From NCBI GenBank assembly GCA_026399435.1, contig JAPLQX010000031.1, positions 1-64,000 of the forward strand: DNA of 64,000 nucleotides, in the 5' to 3' direction. The position numbers and the translations under genes are program-made. Positions 10,357 to 17,761 of the stretch are shown here, one piece after another. The stretch is from Rhodocyclales bacterium. Lineage in GTDB: Bacteria; Pseudomonadota; Gammaproteobacteria; Burkholderiales; Rhodocyclaceae. Each line of letters begins with the position of its first letter. The stretch's first letter is position 1. Under the pieces are notes generated by a model. It had not been told where the DNA came from and did not search any database. It saw nothing but the letters and a program-made list of their open reading frames with translations.

Positions 10357-11120
10357 ATGCCGGATTGCGACTCCTGCTGGTCGATGACGAGGCTCCGGCG
10401 CGTGCGCGTCTGCGTGACCTGCTGGGCGACATCGCTGCCGAAGTCCCAAGCACGGTCGTGGCCGAGGCGGCTGACGGATTTGCCGCTCTGGAACGGGCGC
10501 AAGCCGGCGACCTCGACGTGGCTCTGATCGACATTCGGATGCCGGGCATGGATGGCGTGGAACTTGCCCGCCATCTGGCACGGCTGCCCGCGCGACCGGC
10601 CGTGATCTTCGTTACGGCCTTCGACAAGTACGCGGTGCAGGCTTTCGAATTGGCGGCGCTGGACTATCTGGTCAAGCCGGTACGCGCCGCCCGCCTGGCC
10701 GACGCATTGCGCAAAGCCGGACGTCGTGCGGACGATGCAGCCCGTCTCGAACAGTCGGCGCTGGCAGTGCGGCGAAACCTGCCCTGCCTCGAGCGCGGTC
10801 GCATCCTGCTGGTACCCGTGGCCGAGATCCTCTACTTCAAGGCGGAACAGAAGTACGTCACCGCGCGCACCGCCGAGCGCGAGTATCTTCTCGAAGAATC
10901 CCTGGTGCATCTTGAGACCGAATTCGCCGAGCGCTTCCTGCGCATCCATCGCAACTGCCTCGTCGCGCGCAGTGCGGTTACGGGAGTCGAGCGCGCCGCT
11001 GACGAAGGCGATACCGAGGCGCACTGGCAAGTGATCCTCGATGGACTTGCCGAGCGCCTGCCGGTCAGTCGCCGGCAGTGGCCGCAGTTGAAGGCTCTGC
11101 TCAAGCTCCAGGGACAATGA
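10353..11120 (+). CDS. LytTR-family response regulator
   Basis: 255-aa regulator. A receiver domain (LLLVDDEAPAR; phospho-acceptor Asp in VALIDIRMPGMDG; Thr in FVTAFDKYA; LVKPV) precedes a LytTR DNA-binding domain (about 150-250; LYFKAEQKYVTART, FLRIHRNCLVARSAV). The start ATG overlaps the kinase stop; an upstream in-frame Met would lie inside the kinase gene. AlgR-like regulators of this layout control exopolysaccharide and type IV pili in related bacteria, and pilSR lies 1.5 kb downstream, but no direct link can be shown. Confidence 0.92.
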   Translation: MNAGLRLLLVDDEAPARARLRDLLGDIAAEVPSTVVAEAADGFAALERAQAGDLDVALIDIRMPGMDGVELARHLARLPARPAVIFVTAFDKYAVQAFELAALDYLVKPVRAARLADALRKAGRRADDAARLEQSALAVRRNLPCLERGRILLVPVAEILYFKAEQKYVTARTAEREYLLEESLVHLETEFAERFLRIHRNCLVARSAVTGVERAADEGDTEAHWQVILDGLAERLPVSRRQWPQLKALLKLQGQ

Positions 11121-11254
11121 AGGACGGGAATGTTTCGGGACCATTTTGCCGGGCACGGTCGCGAATCGCAGGCCGGACCGCAGCGTAGTTTCGTTGACGC
11201 CGACACACGCGCCGCCTAACATCGCGCCTTTGCTTCAGCAACTTTACCTCCACT

Positions 11255-12223
11255 GTGGACATCGCCAGCCTGTATGCCCCGATTGACGCCGACATGCGCG
11301 CGGTTGACGCCGTCGTCCGGGAGCGACTGCATTCCGACGTGGTGCTGGTTCGCCAGGTCGCCGAGTACATCATCTCCGCCGGCGGCAAGCGCATGAGACC
11401 CGCGCTGGTGCTGCTTTCCGCGAGCGCCTGTGGTTACTCGGGAACCCGCCATCACGAGTTGGCCGCGGTGGTCGAGTTCATCCATACGGCCACGCTGCTG
11501 CACGATGATGTAGTCGACGAGTCGTCGCTGCGGCGCGGCCGCGACACCGCCAACGCGGTGTTTGGCAACCCGGCCAGCGTGCTGGTCGGTGATTTTCTGT
11601 ACTCGCGGGCCTTCCAGATCATGGTCGGCGTCGGCAGCATGCGCGTGATGCAGGTGCTTGCCGACGCGACCAACATCATCGCCGAGGGGGAAGTACTGCA
11701 ACTGATGAACTGCCGCAACGCCGATATCGAGGTCGATGCCTATCTCCGCGTGATTCGCTACAAGACCGCCAAGCTGTTCGAAGCTGCCGGGCGGCTTGGC
11801 GCCATTCTCGGCAACGTGAGCCCGGAGATCGAGGAGGCCATGGCGGCCTATGGCACGCACATCGGCACTGCATTCCAGTTGATCGACGATGTGCTCGACT
11901 ACTCGGGGAAGGAGGCGGAAACCGGCAAGCATCTCGGCGACGATCTGGCCGAAGGCAAGCCGACCCTGCCCTTGATTCATGTAATCCAGCACGGCAGTGC
12001 GCCGCAGGCCGCGCTGGTTCGCGGTGCCATCGAAAACGCCAGCAGTGACAGTTTTGCCGAAGTACTGGCGGCGGTGCGTTCCAGTGGCGCGCTCGATGCC
12101 GCGCGCCGGCAGGGCGTCGACGAGGCCGAGATGGCCAAGGCGGCACTGGCGCCGCTGCCGGATTCAAAGTTCAGGGAAACGCTGCTACAATTAGCAGACT
12201 TTGCGGTGCAACGAAGTTTTTGA
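11255..12223 (+). CDS. ispB: Polyprenyl (octaprenyl) diphosphate synthase
   Basis: 322-aa trans-isoprenyl diphosphate synthase that builds the side chain of ubiquinone/menaquinone. Both aspartate-rich motifs are present: HDDVVDESSLRRG (first DDxxD) and LIDDVLDYSG (second). GGKRMRPALVLL forms the substrate entrance. It starts with GTG at 11255. The long-chain assignment follows family resemblance; chain length cannot be read directly. It stands alone, followed by tRNA-Pro. Confidence 0.93.
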   Translation: MDIASLYAPIDADMRAVDAVVRERLHSDVVLVRQVAEYIISAGGKRMRPALVLLSASACGYSGTRHHELAAVVEFIHTATLLHDDVVDESSLRRGRDTANAVFGNPASVLVGDFLYSRAFQIMVGVGSMRVMQVLADATNIIAEGEVLQLMNCRNADIEVDAYLRVIRYKTAKLFEAAGRLGAILGNVSPEIEEAMAAYGTHIGTAFQLIDDVLDYSGKEAETGKHLGDDLAEGKPTLPLIHVIQHGSAPQAALVRGAIENASSDSFAEVLAAVRSSGALDAARRQGVDEAEMAKAALAPLPDSKFRETLLQLADFAVQRSF

Positions 12224-12309
12224 CCGCCGCAATGTTTGCAAGGATGACCCCACGGGCCGAACTTTTCAGCCTGTTCCCGCAATGTCCTTCCTTGCCACCA
12301 ACTTGCCAT

Positions 12310-12386
<77 letters not shown>

Positions 12387-12409
12387 ATCTGCTGCGGGAG
12401 GCTGATGCC

Positions 12410-12628
12410 GTGGCGAAATTCCTCCTGTTCATTGTCGTGCTCGCGGTGATCTATGCACTGGTGCGCGCGTCAAAGCGACGCAGCAAGCCGCCACCCGCGG
12501 CACGCGCGCCCGAGGCGATGACGCGATGCGCGCATTGCGGGGTGCATTTCCCCAGCGCCGAGTCGGTACGCGACGCCGAGCGCGACTACTGTTGCGAAGA
12601 TCATCGACGCCTGGGAGTGCGGTCTTGA
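12410..12628 (+). CDS. Small membrane-anchored PP0621-like protein
   Basis: 72-aa protein with an N-terminal membrane helix ([15 protein letters not shown]), a basic proline/alanine linker and a C-terminal cysteine cluster ([12 protein letters not shown]...YCCEDH) that could bind a metal. The layout matches short conserved proteins found next to pilS in many betaproteobacteria (PP0621 type). It begins with GTG at 12410, 24 bp after the tRNA, and overlaps the TTG start of pilS by 4 bp, so it is probably co-translated with it. The function is unknown. Confidence 0.75.
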   Translation: MAKFLLFIVVLAVIYALVRASKRRSKPPPAARAPEAMTRCAHCGVHFPSAESVRDAERDYCCEDHRRLGVRS

Positions 12629-14211
12629 GCGCGCAGACTCTGGTGCCGCAGGAAACCGACGCAATCGACTCCTTCTGGCGTTCGCTGCGCTTCTTCTCGA
12701 TCTACCGCTTGTCGATCGCCGTCCTGTTTCTGGTCGCGGCGCTTGTCTTTGGCGATACGGTAAGTCTTGGCACGCAGGACGCCCGCCTGTTCGGCCGCGT
12801 TGCCGCGGTCTATCTTCTGCTGGCCATCGGCTTTCTTGTGGCATTGCTGCGCCGACCGCGCCGCTTCAACCTTCAGCTTTCGGTGCAGGTGGCCGTCGAC
12901 ATTGCCGCACTGACGCTGATGATGTTCGCCAGCGGAGGACAGAAGAGCGGGATAGCGGTCCTCCTGCTGGTGGTGGTGGCCGGTGCCGGCCTGGTCGGGC
13001 AGGGACGGATGACGCTGTTTTACGCCGCGCTGGCCTCGGTGGCCATGCTGCTGGAAGAAAGTTGGCGCGCCTTGACCCTGGAAGCCGATCCGGGGGACTT
13101 CGTGCGTACCGGAATCATCAGCATCGCCTTTTTCGGCACGGCGATAATCGCCCAGTTGCTGGCGCGGCGGGTGGTTGCCAACGAGACACTGGCACGGGAG
13201 CGGGGGCGGGAACTCAACGACCAGTTGCGGATCAGCGAGCGGATCATTCGCGACATGGAGGACGGAGTGCTGGTGGTCGATGGTGACGGCCGGGTGCGAC
13301 TGCTCAACCCGCGCGCCCAAGCGCTGCTGGATGTGTCCGCATCGGATGGCACCGAACTGGCAGCGCTTTCCGCAGAACTGGCGGATCGCTACCGGATGTG
13401 GTGCGCGCAGCCCGTCGAAATGGTGGAGATGCTGCGCCAGGAAGGCGGGAGCCTGTTGCGTGTGCGCTATCTGCCCGCGGCCGAGACCGGTGGGCATGCG
13501 CTCATTTATCTGGAAGACATGGAGCGGGTACAGTCCCAGGCGCAGCAACTGAAGCTCGCTGCCCTTGGCCGGCTGACGGCAAACATGGCGCATGAGATCC
13601 GCAATCCGCTGGCCGCTATCAGCCATGCGGCGGAACTGCTTGCCGAGGAGGACACCGATCCCCTGCATCAGCGTCTTGCCCGGATCATTCATGACAACAC
13701 CCGTCGTCTCAACCGGCTCGTGACCGAAGTACTGGAACTCGGTCGTCGCGATCGCGCGCAACCCGAAACCCTGCGCTGGCGCGCCTTTCTTTCGGGATTT
13801 CTGGAGGAATTGGCATTGCACGATGCCTCGGCTGCCAAGCGCATACATGTTGGCGAGGGGGATGTCGAACTGCGTTTTGACCGGGGGCACCTTTATCGCG
13901 TGCTGTGGAACCTGCTGGCAAATGCACTGCGCCATGCCAGCGCGGCGGACGGCGCGGTGCGATTGGAGGCAAGGGCTGTCGCTGCAGCCAATGGCGTGGA
14001 ACTGCATATCATTGACGATGGTCCGGGGGTCGATGAGGCGCAGCGCAACCAGGTATTCGAACCTTTTTTTACGACGCATGGCGCCGGCACCGGGCTGGGC
14101 CTCTATATTGCGCGTGAATTGTGCGAGGCGAGCGGCGCCCATCTCGAACTGCTGGATGAGCGGCCGGGAGCCCATTTCCGTATCTCCGCGGAAGGAGTCG
14201 TATGTCGCTGA
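12625..14211 (+). CDS. pilS: PilS, two-component sensor kinase of type IV pilus expression
   Basis: 528-aa kinase of the PilS type. About six hydrophobic segments (about 20-195) are followed by a PAS domain (IIRDMEDGVLVVDGDGRVRLL), an H-box (MAHEIRNPLAAISHAAELL), an N-box (LWNLLANALRHA) and G-boxes (DDGPGVDEAQRNQVFEPFF; GTGLGLYIARELCE). The start was set at the TTG overlapping the previous stop, with GGGAG upstream; a further upstream ATG would give a basic N-terminus absent from the family. It overlaps pilR by 10 bp. Pilin genes themselves are not in the window. Confidence 0.9.
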   Translation: MSAQTLVPQETDAIDSFWRSLRFFSIYRLSIAVLFLVAALVFGDTVSLGTQDARLFGRVAAVYLLLAIGFLVALLRRPRRFNLQLSVQVAVDIAALTLMMFASGGQKSGIAVLLLVVVAGAGLVGQGRMTLFYAALASVAMLLEESWRALTLEADPGDFVRTGIISIAFFGTAIIAQLLARRVVANETLARERGRELNDQLRISERIIRDMEDGVLVVDGDGRVRLLNPRAQALLDVSASDGTELAALSAELADRYRMWCAQPVEMVEMLRQEGGSLLRVRYLPAAETGGHALIYLEDMERVQSQAQQLKLAALGRLTANMAHEIRNPLAAISHAAELLAEEDTDPLHQRLARIIHDNTRRLNRLVTEVLELGRRDRAQPETLRWRAFLSGFLEELALHDASAAKRIHVGEGDVELRFDRGHLYRVLWNLLANALRHASAADGAVRLEARAVAAANGVELHIIDDGPGVDEAQRNQVFEPFFTTHGAGTGLGLYIARELCEASGAHLELLDERPGAHFRISAEGVVCR

Positions 14212-15581
14212 AGAATGAGCGCCGGCCTCGCGGTCGTGGCGAAGCCAAGCGTGTGCTGGTCGTCGACGACGAAGCGGACATCCGCGAACTGCTCGACCTC
14301 ACCCTGGCGCGCATGGGCCTGCACGCGGATTGCGTCGGCTCCATCGCCGAGGCGCGCCGCATGCTGGCCACTCAGCGCTACCAGTTATGCCTGACCGACA
14401 TGCGCCTGCCCGACGGCGAGGGCCTGGAACTGGTGCGCCACATCGCCGATGCCGTGGCTGATTTGCCGGTGGCTGTGATTACCGCGCATGGCAGCGCGGA
14501 GAACGCCGTGTCTGCGCTGAAGGCCGGTGCATTCGACTACATCGCCAAGCCGGTCTCGCTAGAGCAGTTGCGGGGCATGGTCAAGTCGGCGCTGGAGTTG
14601 CCCAACCCTGATCCGGCGGGCGAGACAGGCGGCAGCGGTGAGATGCGTGGCTTGCTCGGCGAGTCGCCGGCAATCGAGCAGGTGCGCAAGCTGATCGACC
14701 GCGTGGCACGAAGTCAGGCGCCGGTACATATCACCGGTGAGTCGGGAAGCGGCAAGGAGCTTGCGGCGCGGCTGATCCATAACCTGGGCGCCCGGCGCAG
14801 CCGCGCGTTTGTTCCGGTGAACTGCGGGGCAATTCCGGAAAACCTGATGGAGAGCGAGTTTTTCGGTTACCGCAAGGGCGCATTCACCGGCGCCAGCGAT
14901 GACCGTGAAGGCTTTTTCCATGTCGCCGACGGCGGCACGTTGTTTCTCGACGAGGTAGCGGAGCTGCCGCTGACGATGCAGGTCAAGCTGTTGCGTTCGA
15001 TCCAGGAAAAGCGGGTGCGCAAGGTCGGCGCCACGAGCGAGGAAGCCGTCGATGTCCGGCTGATCTGCGCGACGCATCAGGACCTGAAGATGCTGGTCGA
15101 GCAGGGACGGTTCCGCCAGGATCTATTCTATCGACTCAATGTCATCGAGCTGCGCATGCCGGCCTTGCGGGAGTGCCGCGAGGACATTCCGATGCTGGCG
15201 CGGCACATACTGGACCGGCTGGCGCGGGATGCCGGCTTGACCCCGCCGCCGCTGACATCGGCTGCTCTCGATGCCTTGCAGAGCTATCCCTTCCCGGGCA
15301 ACGTGCGTGAGCTCGAAAACGTGCTGGAGCGGACGCTGGCCTTGATGGCGGATAACCGCATCGATGTGGCTGATCTGAATCTGGCGCCTGCCCAATTGCC
15401 GGGTTTGGCTTCCACTGCGGCCGACGGTTCGCTGCAGGATCACCTCGATCAAGTGGAGCGGCAGGCAATTTTTGATGCCCTCAAGAAGTCGAACAACAAT
15501 CGTACCGCGGCCGCCAGGCTGCTCGGCCTCACCTTCCGCTCCCTGCGCTATCGCATGGCGCGACTCGGAATGAACGAGTGA
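14202..15581 (+). CDS. pilR: PilR, sigma-54-dependent response regulator
   Basis: 459-aa NtrC-family activator. The receiver domain carries VVDDEADIREL and the phospho-acceptor Asp in CLTDMRLPDGEG. The central AAA+ domain has Walker A GESGSGKELAARLI, the sigma-54-contacting loop GAFTGA, and Walker B GGTLFLDEVAELP. A Fis-type helix-turn-helix (NNNRTAAARLLGLTFRSLR) ends the protein. The ATG lies inside the end of pilS, and the stop overlaps the ampD start (GTGA). Together with PilS it would activate pilin transcription from a sigma-54 promoter. Confidence 0.95.
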   Translation: MSLKNERRPRGRGEAKRVLVVDDEADIRELLDLTLARMGLHADCVGSIAEARRMLATQRYQLCLTDMRLPDGEGLELVRHIADAVADLPVAVITAHGSAENAVSALKAGAFDYIAKPVSLEQLRGMVKSALELPNPDPAGETGGSGEMRGLLGESPAIEQVRKLIDRVARSQAPVHITGESGSGKELAARLIHNLGARRSRAFVPVNCGAIPENLMESEFFGYRKGAFTGASDDREGFFHVADGGTLFLDEVAELPLTMQVKLLRSIQEKRVRKVGATSEEAVDVRLICATHQDLKMLVEQGRFRQDLFYRLNVIELRMPALRECREDIPMLARHILDRLARDAGLTPPPLTSAALDALQSYPFPGNVRELENVLERTLALMADNRIDVADLNLAPAQLPGLASTAADGSLQDHLDQVERQAIFDALKKSNNNRTAAARLLGLTFRSLRYRMARLGMNE

Positions 15582-16129
15582 GGCAAATGCAGGCGGCGGC
15601 AAACGACGCGGGCTGGCTGCCCACTGCGCGGCAGATGCCTTCGCCGAATTGCGATGAGCGACCCGCCGATGAAACGGTGCGACTGGCCGTCATTCATGCG
15701 ATCAGTTTGCCGCCCGACGAATTCGGCGGACCGGGAATCCTCCAGCTCTTCACCAATTGTCTCGATCCGGAGGCGCATCCCTATTTTCGCGAGATACAGG
15801 GCTTGCGGGTATCGGCCCACTTCCTTGTCCGCCGTGACGGCGAACTGATCCAGTTCGTTCCCTGCTCCCGGCGGGCGTGGCATGCCGGTGTTTCGACTTG
15901 GCAGGGGCGCGAGAACTGCAACGACTTTTCCATCGGCATCGAGCTCGAGGGCTGCGACCAGCTTCCGTTTGAAGACGCCCAGTATCGGACCCTCAACCGC
16001 CTGCTCGCGGAACTGCGTCGCCGTTATGCGCTGGAAGCGGTGACTGGCCACAGCGATATCGCACCGGGGCGCAAGACTGATCCTGGTCCGTTCTTCGACT
16101 GGAGTCGGGTGCACGACGCGGACAGTTGA
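15578..16129 (+). CDS. ampD: 1,6-anhydro-N-acetylmuramyl-L-alanine amidase
   Basis: 183-aa cytoplasmic zinc amidase that recycles peptidoglycan fragments. The amidase_2 fold shows the zinc ligands His in LAVIHAISLPP, His in VTGHSDIAPGRKTDPGP, and the terminal Asp of the same segment (KTDPG). The central SAHFLVRRDGELIQFVP and NDFSIGIELEGCD motifs are conserved. It starts with GTG overlapping the pilR stop; an ATG three codons later is the alternative. It is followed by an AT-richer control region with no obvious terminator. Confidence 0.95.
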   Translation: MRQMQAAANDAGWLPTARQMPSPNCDERPADETVRLAVIHAISLPPDEFGGPGILQLFTNCLDPEAHPYFREIQGLRVSAHFLVRRDGELIQFVPCSRRAWHAGVSTWQGRENCNDFSIGIELEGCDQLPFEDAQYRTLNRLLAELRRRYALEAVTGHSDIAPGRKTDPGPFFDWSRVHDADS

Positions 16130-16177
16130 TTGTCGCAAAGCTGCAACGTCAATTTGCGTCGCAGCTTCAGAAAACTC

Positions 16178-16206
16178 TTGCAGTCAAAAAAAGCAACCAC
16201 TACAAT
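16178..16206 (+). promoter_or_regulatory. Strong sigma-70 promoter
   Basis: TTGCAG (16178-16183) and TACAAT (16201-16206) are separated by 17 bp, an almost consensus arrangement. The -10 hexamer lies inside the first NrdR-like palindrome. Transcription would begin near 16213 and run toward 16325. Confidence 0.75.
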
Positions 16207-16244
16207 TAGTGCGAAATCGTCGATGGCCTACTAGATATAGTAGG
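16197..16244 (+). promoter_or_regulatory. Pair of NrdR boxes
   Basis: Two palindromes, CACTACAATTAGTG (16198-16211) and CCTACTAGATATAGTAGG (16227-16244), have centres exactly 31 bp apart. Both resemble the NrdR box (pattern ACACTATATAGTGT). A 31-32 bp centre spacing (three helical turns) is the hallmark of NrdR operators on ribonucleotide reductase promoters. The first box overlaps the -10 element and the second lies just after the start site, both repressing positions. No nrdA or nrdB gene follows. Confidence 0.8.
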
Positions 16245-16324
16245 TCGTCGTGCAGAGGGGGCGATACGTTGCCATAGCGTCCCGATCATCACCGGCTTCA
16301 TGAACACAAAGACGGGAGATCTGA

Positions 16325-16768
16325 ATGCAAGATGCCTTGGGCGCCGACTTCACCGACTTCAATCGGATCGCCCAACCGTCTTGTCTTGATCTTCGCACGG
16401 ATCATCGTCTGCATTCCGTCTCCGGTAGCTCATCCACTCCCCTGATCCAGACGACTGCTTGTCGCGCCAATGCGCTGACCGGTATTTTGCCGGGCCGGCG
16501 TTTGCTCGCGTCAAGGTCTCGGCGGCATTCGCGTCGCGTTGCCAAATTGCAGTGGCCGGAGTTCGGCATTGGTCTGGTATTCGATGGCGGGCTCGCTCGA
16601 CCCTCAACGAAGGGCACGATGAGCGCTTGGTACCGCGCGAATCCGATCCGATCCCGCTGTCGCCGCGTGGGACAAGGGCAACGCGCTGCACGCGGCCGCC
16701 TAAATATGATGATTGATTGTTCGTGCGTTTGTCATTGGCAGTTTCAAAACGAAGTGATAGGCGGATAA
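16325..16768 (+). CDS. Doubtful 147-codon frame behind the NrdR-box promoter
   Basis: An ATG with a well-placed GGGAG site opens a 147-codon frame that starts MQDALGADFTDFNRIAQPS. The rest is rich in Arg and Ser, with no recognisable domain and no resemblance to NrdA, which one would expect behind such a promoter. It may be a translated leader, a decayed gene or chance. It is listed because the expression signals upstream are so clear; the coding nature is unproven. Confidence 0.25.
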   Translation: MQDALGADFTDFNRIAQPSCLDLRTDHRLHSVSGSSSTPLIQTTACRANALTGILPGRRLLASRSRRHSRRVAKLQWPEFGIGLVFDGGLARPSTKGTMSAWYRANPIRSRCRRVGQGQRAARGRLNMMIDCSCVCHWQFQNEVIGG

Positions 16769-16888
16769 ACGTGAGGAATTCGTCGCTTTCGATTGCATCG
16801 GAGCGTTGGATAATCCGTGCTAGCCCAGACGGGTGGCAGTAAAAAGTAGTGGTGGTTCTTTCCTGTTAATTTGTTAAGGAGGTTCAAC

Positions 16889-17425
16889 ATGGCTGATACC
16901 AAGAAAGCCAAGAAGCCGGCCGCAAAGAAGGCTGCGGCTAAGCCCGCCGCTAAGAAGTCTGCGGCCCCGAAGAAGCCAGTTGCCAAAAAGCCGGCTGTAA
17001 AGAAGGTTGCTGCCAAGAAACCGGCAGCGAAGAAGGCTGTTGCCAAGAAGCCGGCAGCGAAGAAGCCTGCTGCGAAGAAGGCTGCACCGAAGAAGGCTGC
17101 TGCGAAGAAGCCTGCTGCCAAGAAGGCTGCACCGAAGAAGGCTGCTGCGAAGAAGCCTGCTGCTAAGAAGCCGGCCGCCAAAAAGCCTGCTGCTAAGAAG
17201 CCGGCTGCGAAAAAGCCTGCTGCCAAGAAGCCGGCCGCCAAAAAGCCTGCTGCAAAGCCTGCTGCAAAGCCTGCTGCGAAGAAGGCCGCACCGAAGAAGG
17301 CTGCTGCAAAGCCGGCTGCGAAGCCCGCTGCCGCTGCTGCACCTTCGACTGCAGCTGCACCCGGCATCAAGTCCTCGCTGAATCCAGCGGCGGCTTGGCC
17401 GTTTCCCACCGGTTCCCGTCCCTGA
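16889..17425 (+). CDS. Alanine/lysine/proline-rich histone H1-like protein (AlgP type)
   Basis: 178-aa, extremely basic DNA-binding protein. After MADTKKA almost the whole length is tandem KKPAA/KKAAP/KKPAV pentapeptide-type repeats up to about residue 150. A neutral tail (AAAAPSTAAAPGIKSSLNPAAAWPF) ends the protein. Such proteins bind DNA non-specifically, like the C-terminal tail of histone H1. The start ATG has a perfect AAGGAGG 6 bp upstream, so it is probably made at a high level. A strong terminator follows 56 bp after the stop. The internal DNA repeats make length variation between strains likely. Confidence 0.88.
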   Translation: MADTKKAKKPAAKKAAAKPAAKKSAAPKKPVAKKPAVKKVAAKKPAAKKAVAKKPAAKKPAAKKAAPKKAAAKKPAAKKAAPKKAAAKKPAAKKPAAKKPAAKKPAAKKPAAKKPAAKKPAAKPAAKPAAKKAAPKKAAAKPAAKPAAAAAPSTAAAPGIKSSLNPAAAWPFPTGSRP

Positions 17426-17481
17426 CGGAAGCAACGGCCTGCGTTTAGTCTTCCGGGACTGATCGCGGCCTAGTGGATAGC

Positions 17482-17517
17482 AAGCGCGTGCTGTTAAGTC
17501 AGCACGCGCTTTCTTTT
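17482..17517 (+). terminator. Rho-independent terminator of the histone-like gene
   Basis: A perfect 12-bp stem AAGCGCGTGCTG / CAGCACGCGCTT with a 6-nt loop (TTAAGT) is followed by TTCTTTT. It is the strongest terminator in the window. Confidence 0.92.
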
Positions 17518-17523
17518 ATGTCC

Positions 17524-17658
17524 GAGTCCCTTTGGGCGAGGACGGTATCCCCCGGTGGGATATGTCGCCGGCCCGCGAAGCGGAATCTCCGGCGTGCAAA
17601 GCACGAGTCCCTTTGGGCGAGGACGGTATCCCCTGGTGGGATATGTCGCTGGCCCGCG
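17524..17658. repeat. Two 54-bp direct repeats, 81 bp apart
   Basis: The segment 17524-17577 (beginning GAGTCCCTTTGGGCGAGG) recurs at 17605-17658 with two visible differences. Between them lies GAAGCGGAATC...GCAAAGCAC, part of which also recurs in altered form up to 17760. A reverse-complement fragment (GGATACCGTCC, near 17668) can pair with GGACGGTATCC of either copy. The whole block fills the space between the terminator and the 3' end of the aminotransferase gene and holds no gene. Confidence 0.85.
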
Positions 17659-17761
17659 TCCGAGTGGATACCGTCCCTACGGGACATAAAGCGGAATTGA
17701 CGGCCCCCGAAGGGGAAACCCCGTCACGCAAAGCGAAGGCGCGCAAAGCCCGAGTCCCGGG

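Larger units (their letters stand above)
16130..16888. other. Control and spacer region between ampD and the histone-like gene
   Basis: About 760 bp without a confident gene. It contains a strong sigma-70 promoter with two palindromes (16178-16244), a good ribosome-binding site (GACGGGAG before the ATG at 16325) leading into a doubtful 147-codon frame, and finally the AAGGAGG site of the histone-like gene. I see no recognisable protein domain in any frame. Confidence 0.6.

Noticed and set aside
12601-14175. Long minus-strand frame opposite pilS
   Set aside because: Antisense shadow; pilS is supported by complete kinase motifs and overlaps with pilR.
16138-16168. AAGCTGC/GCAGCTT stem after ampD as a terminator
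   Set aside because: Seven-base stem with a 17-nt loop and no T-run.
16950-17330. Repeated short units that could be taken for a CRISPR array
   Set aside because: The repeats are contiguous codon-level repeats of one protein with a perfect ribosome site, without unique spacers.
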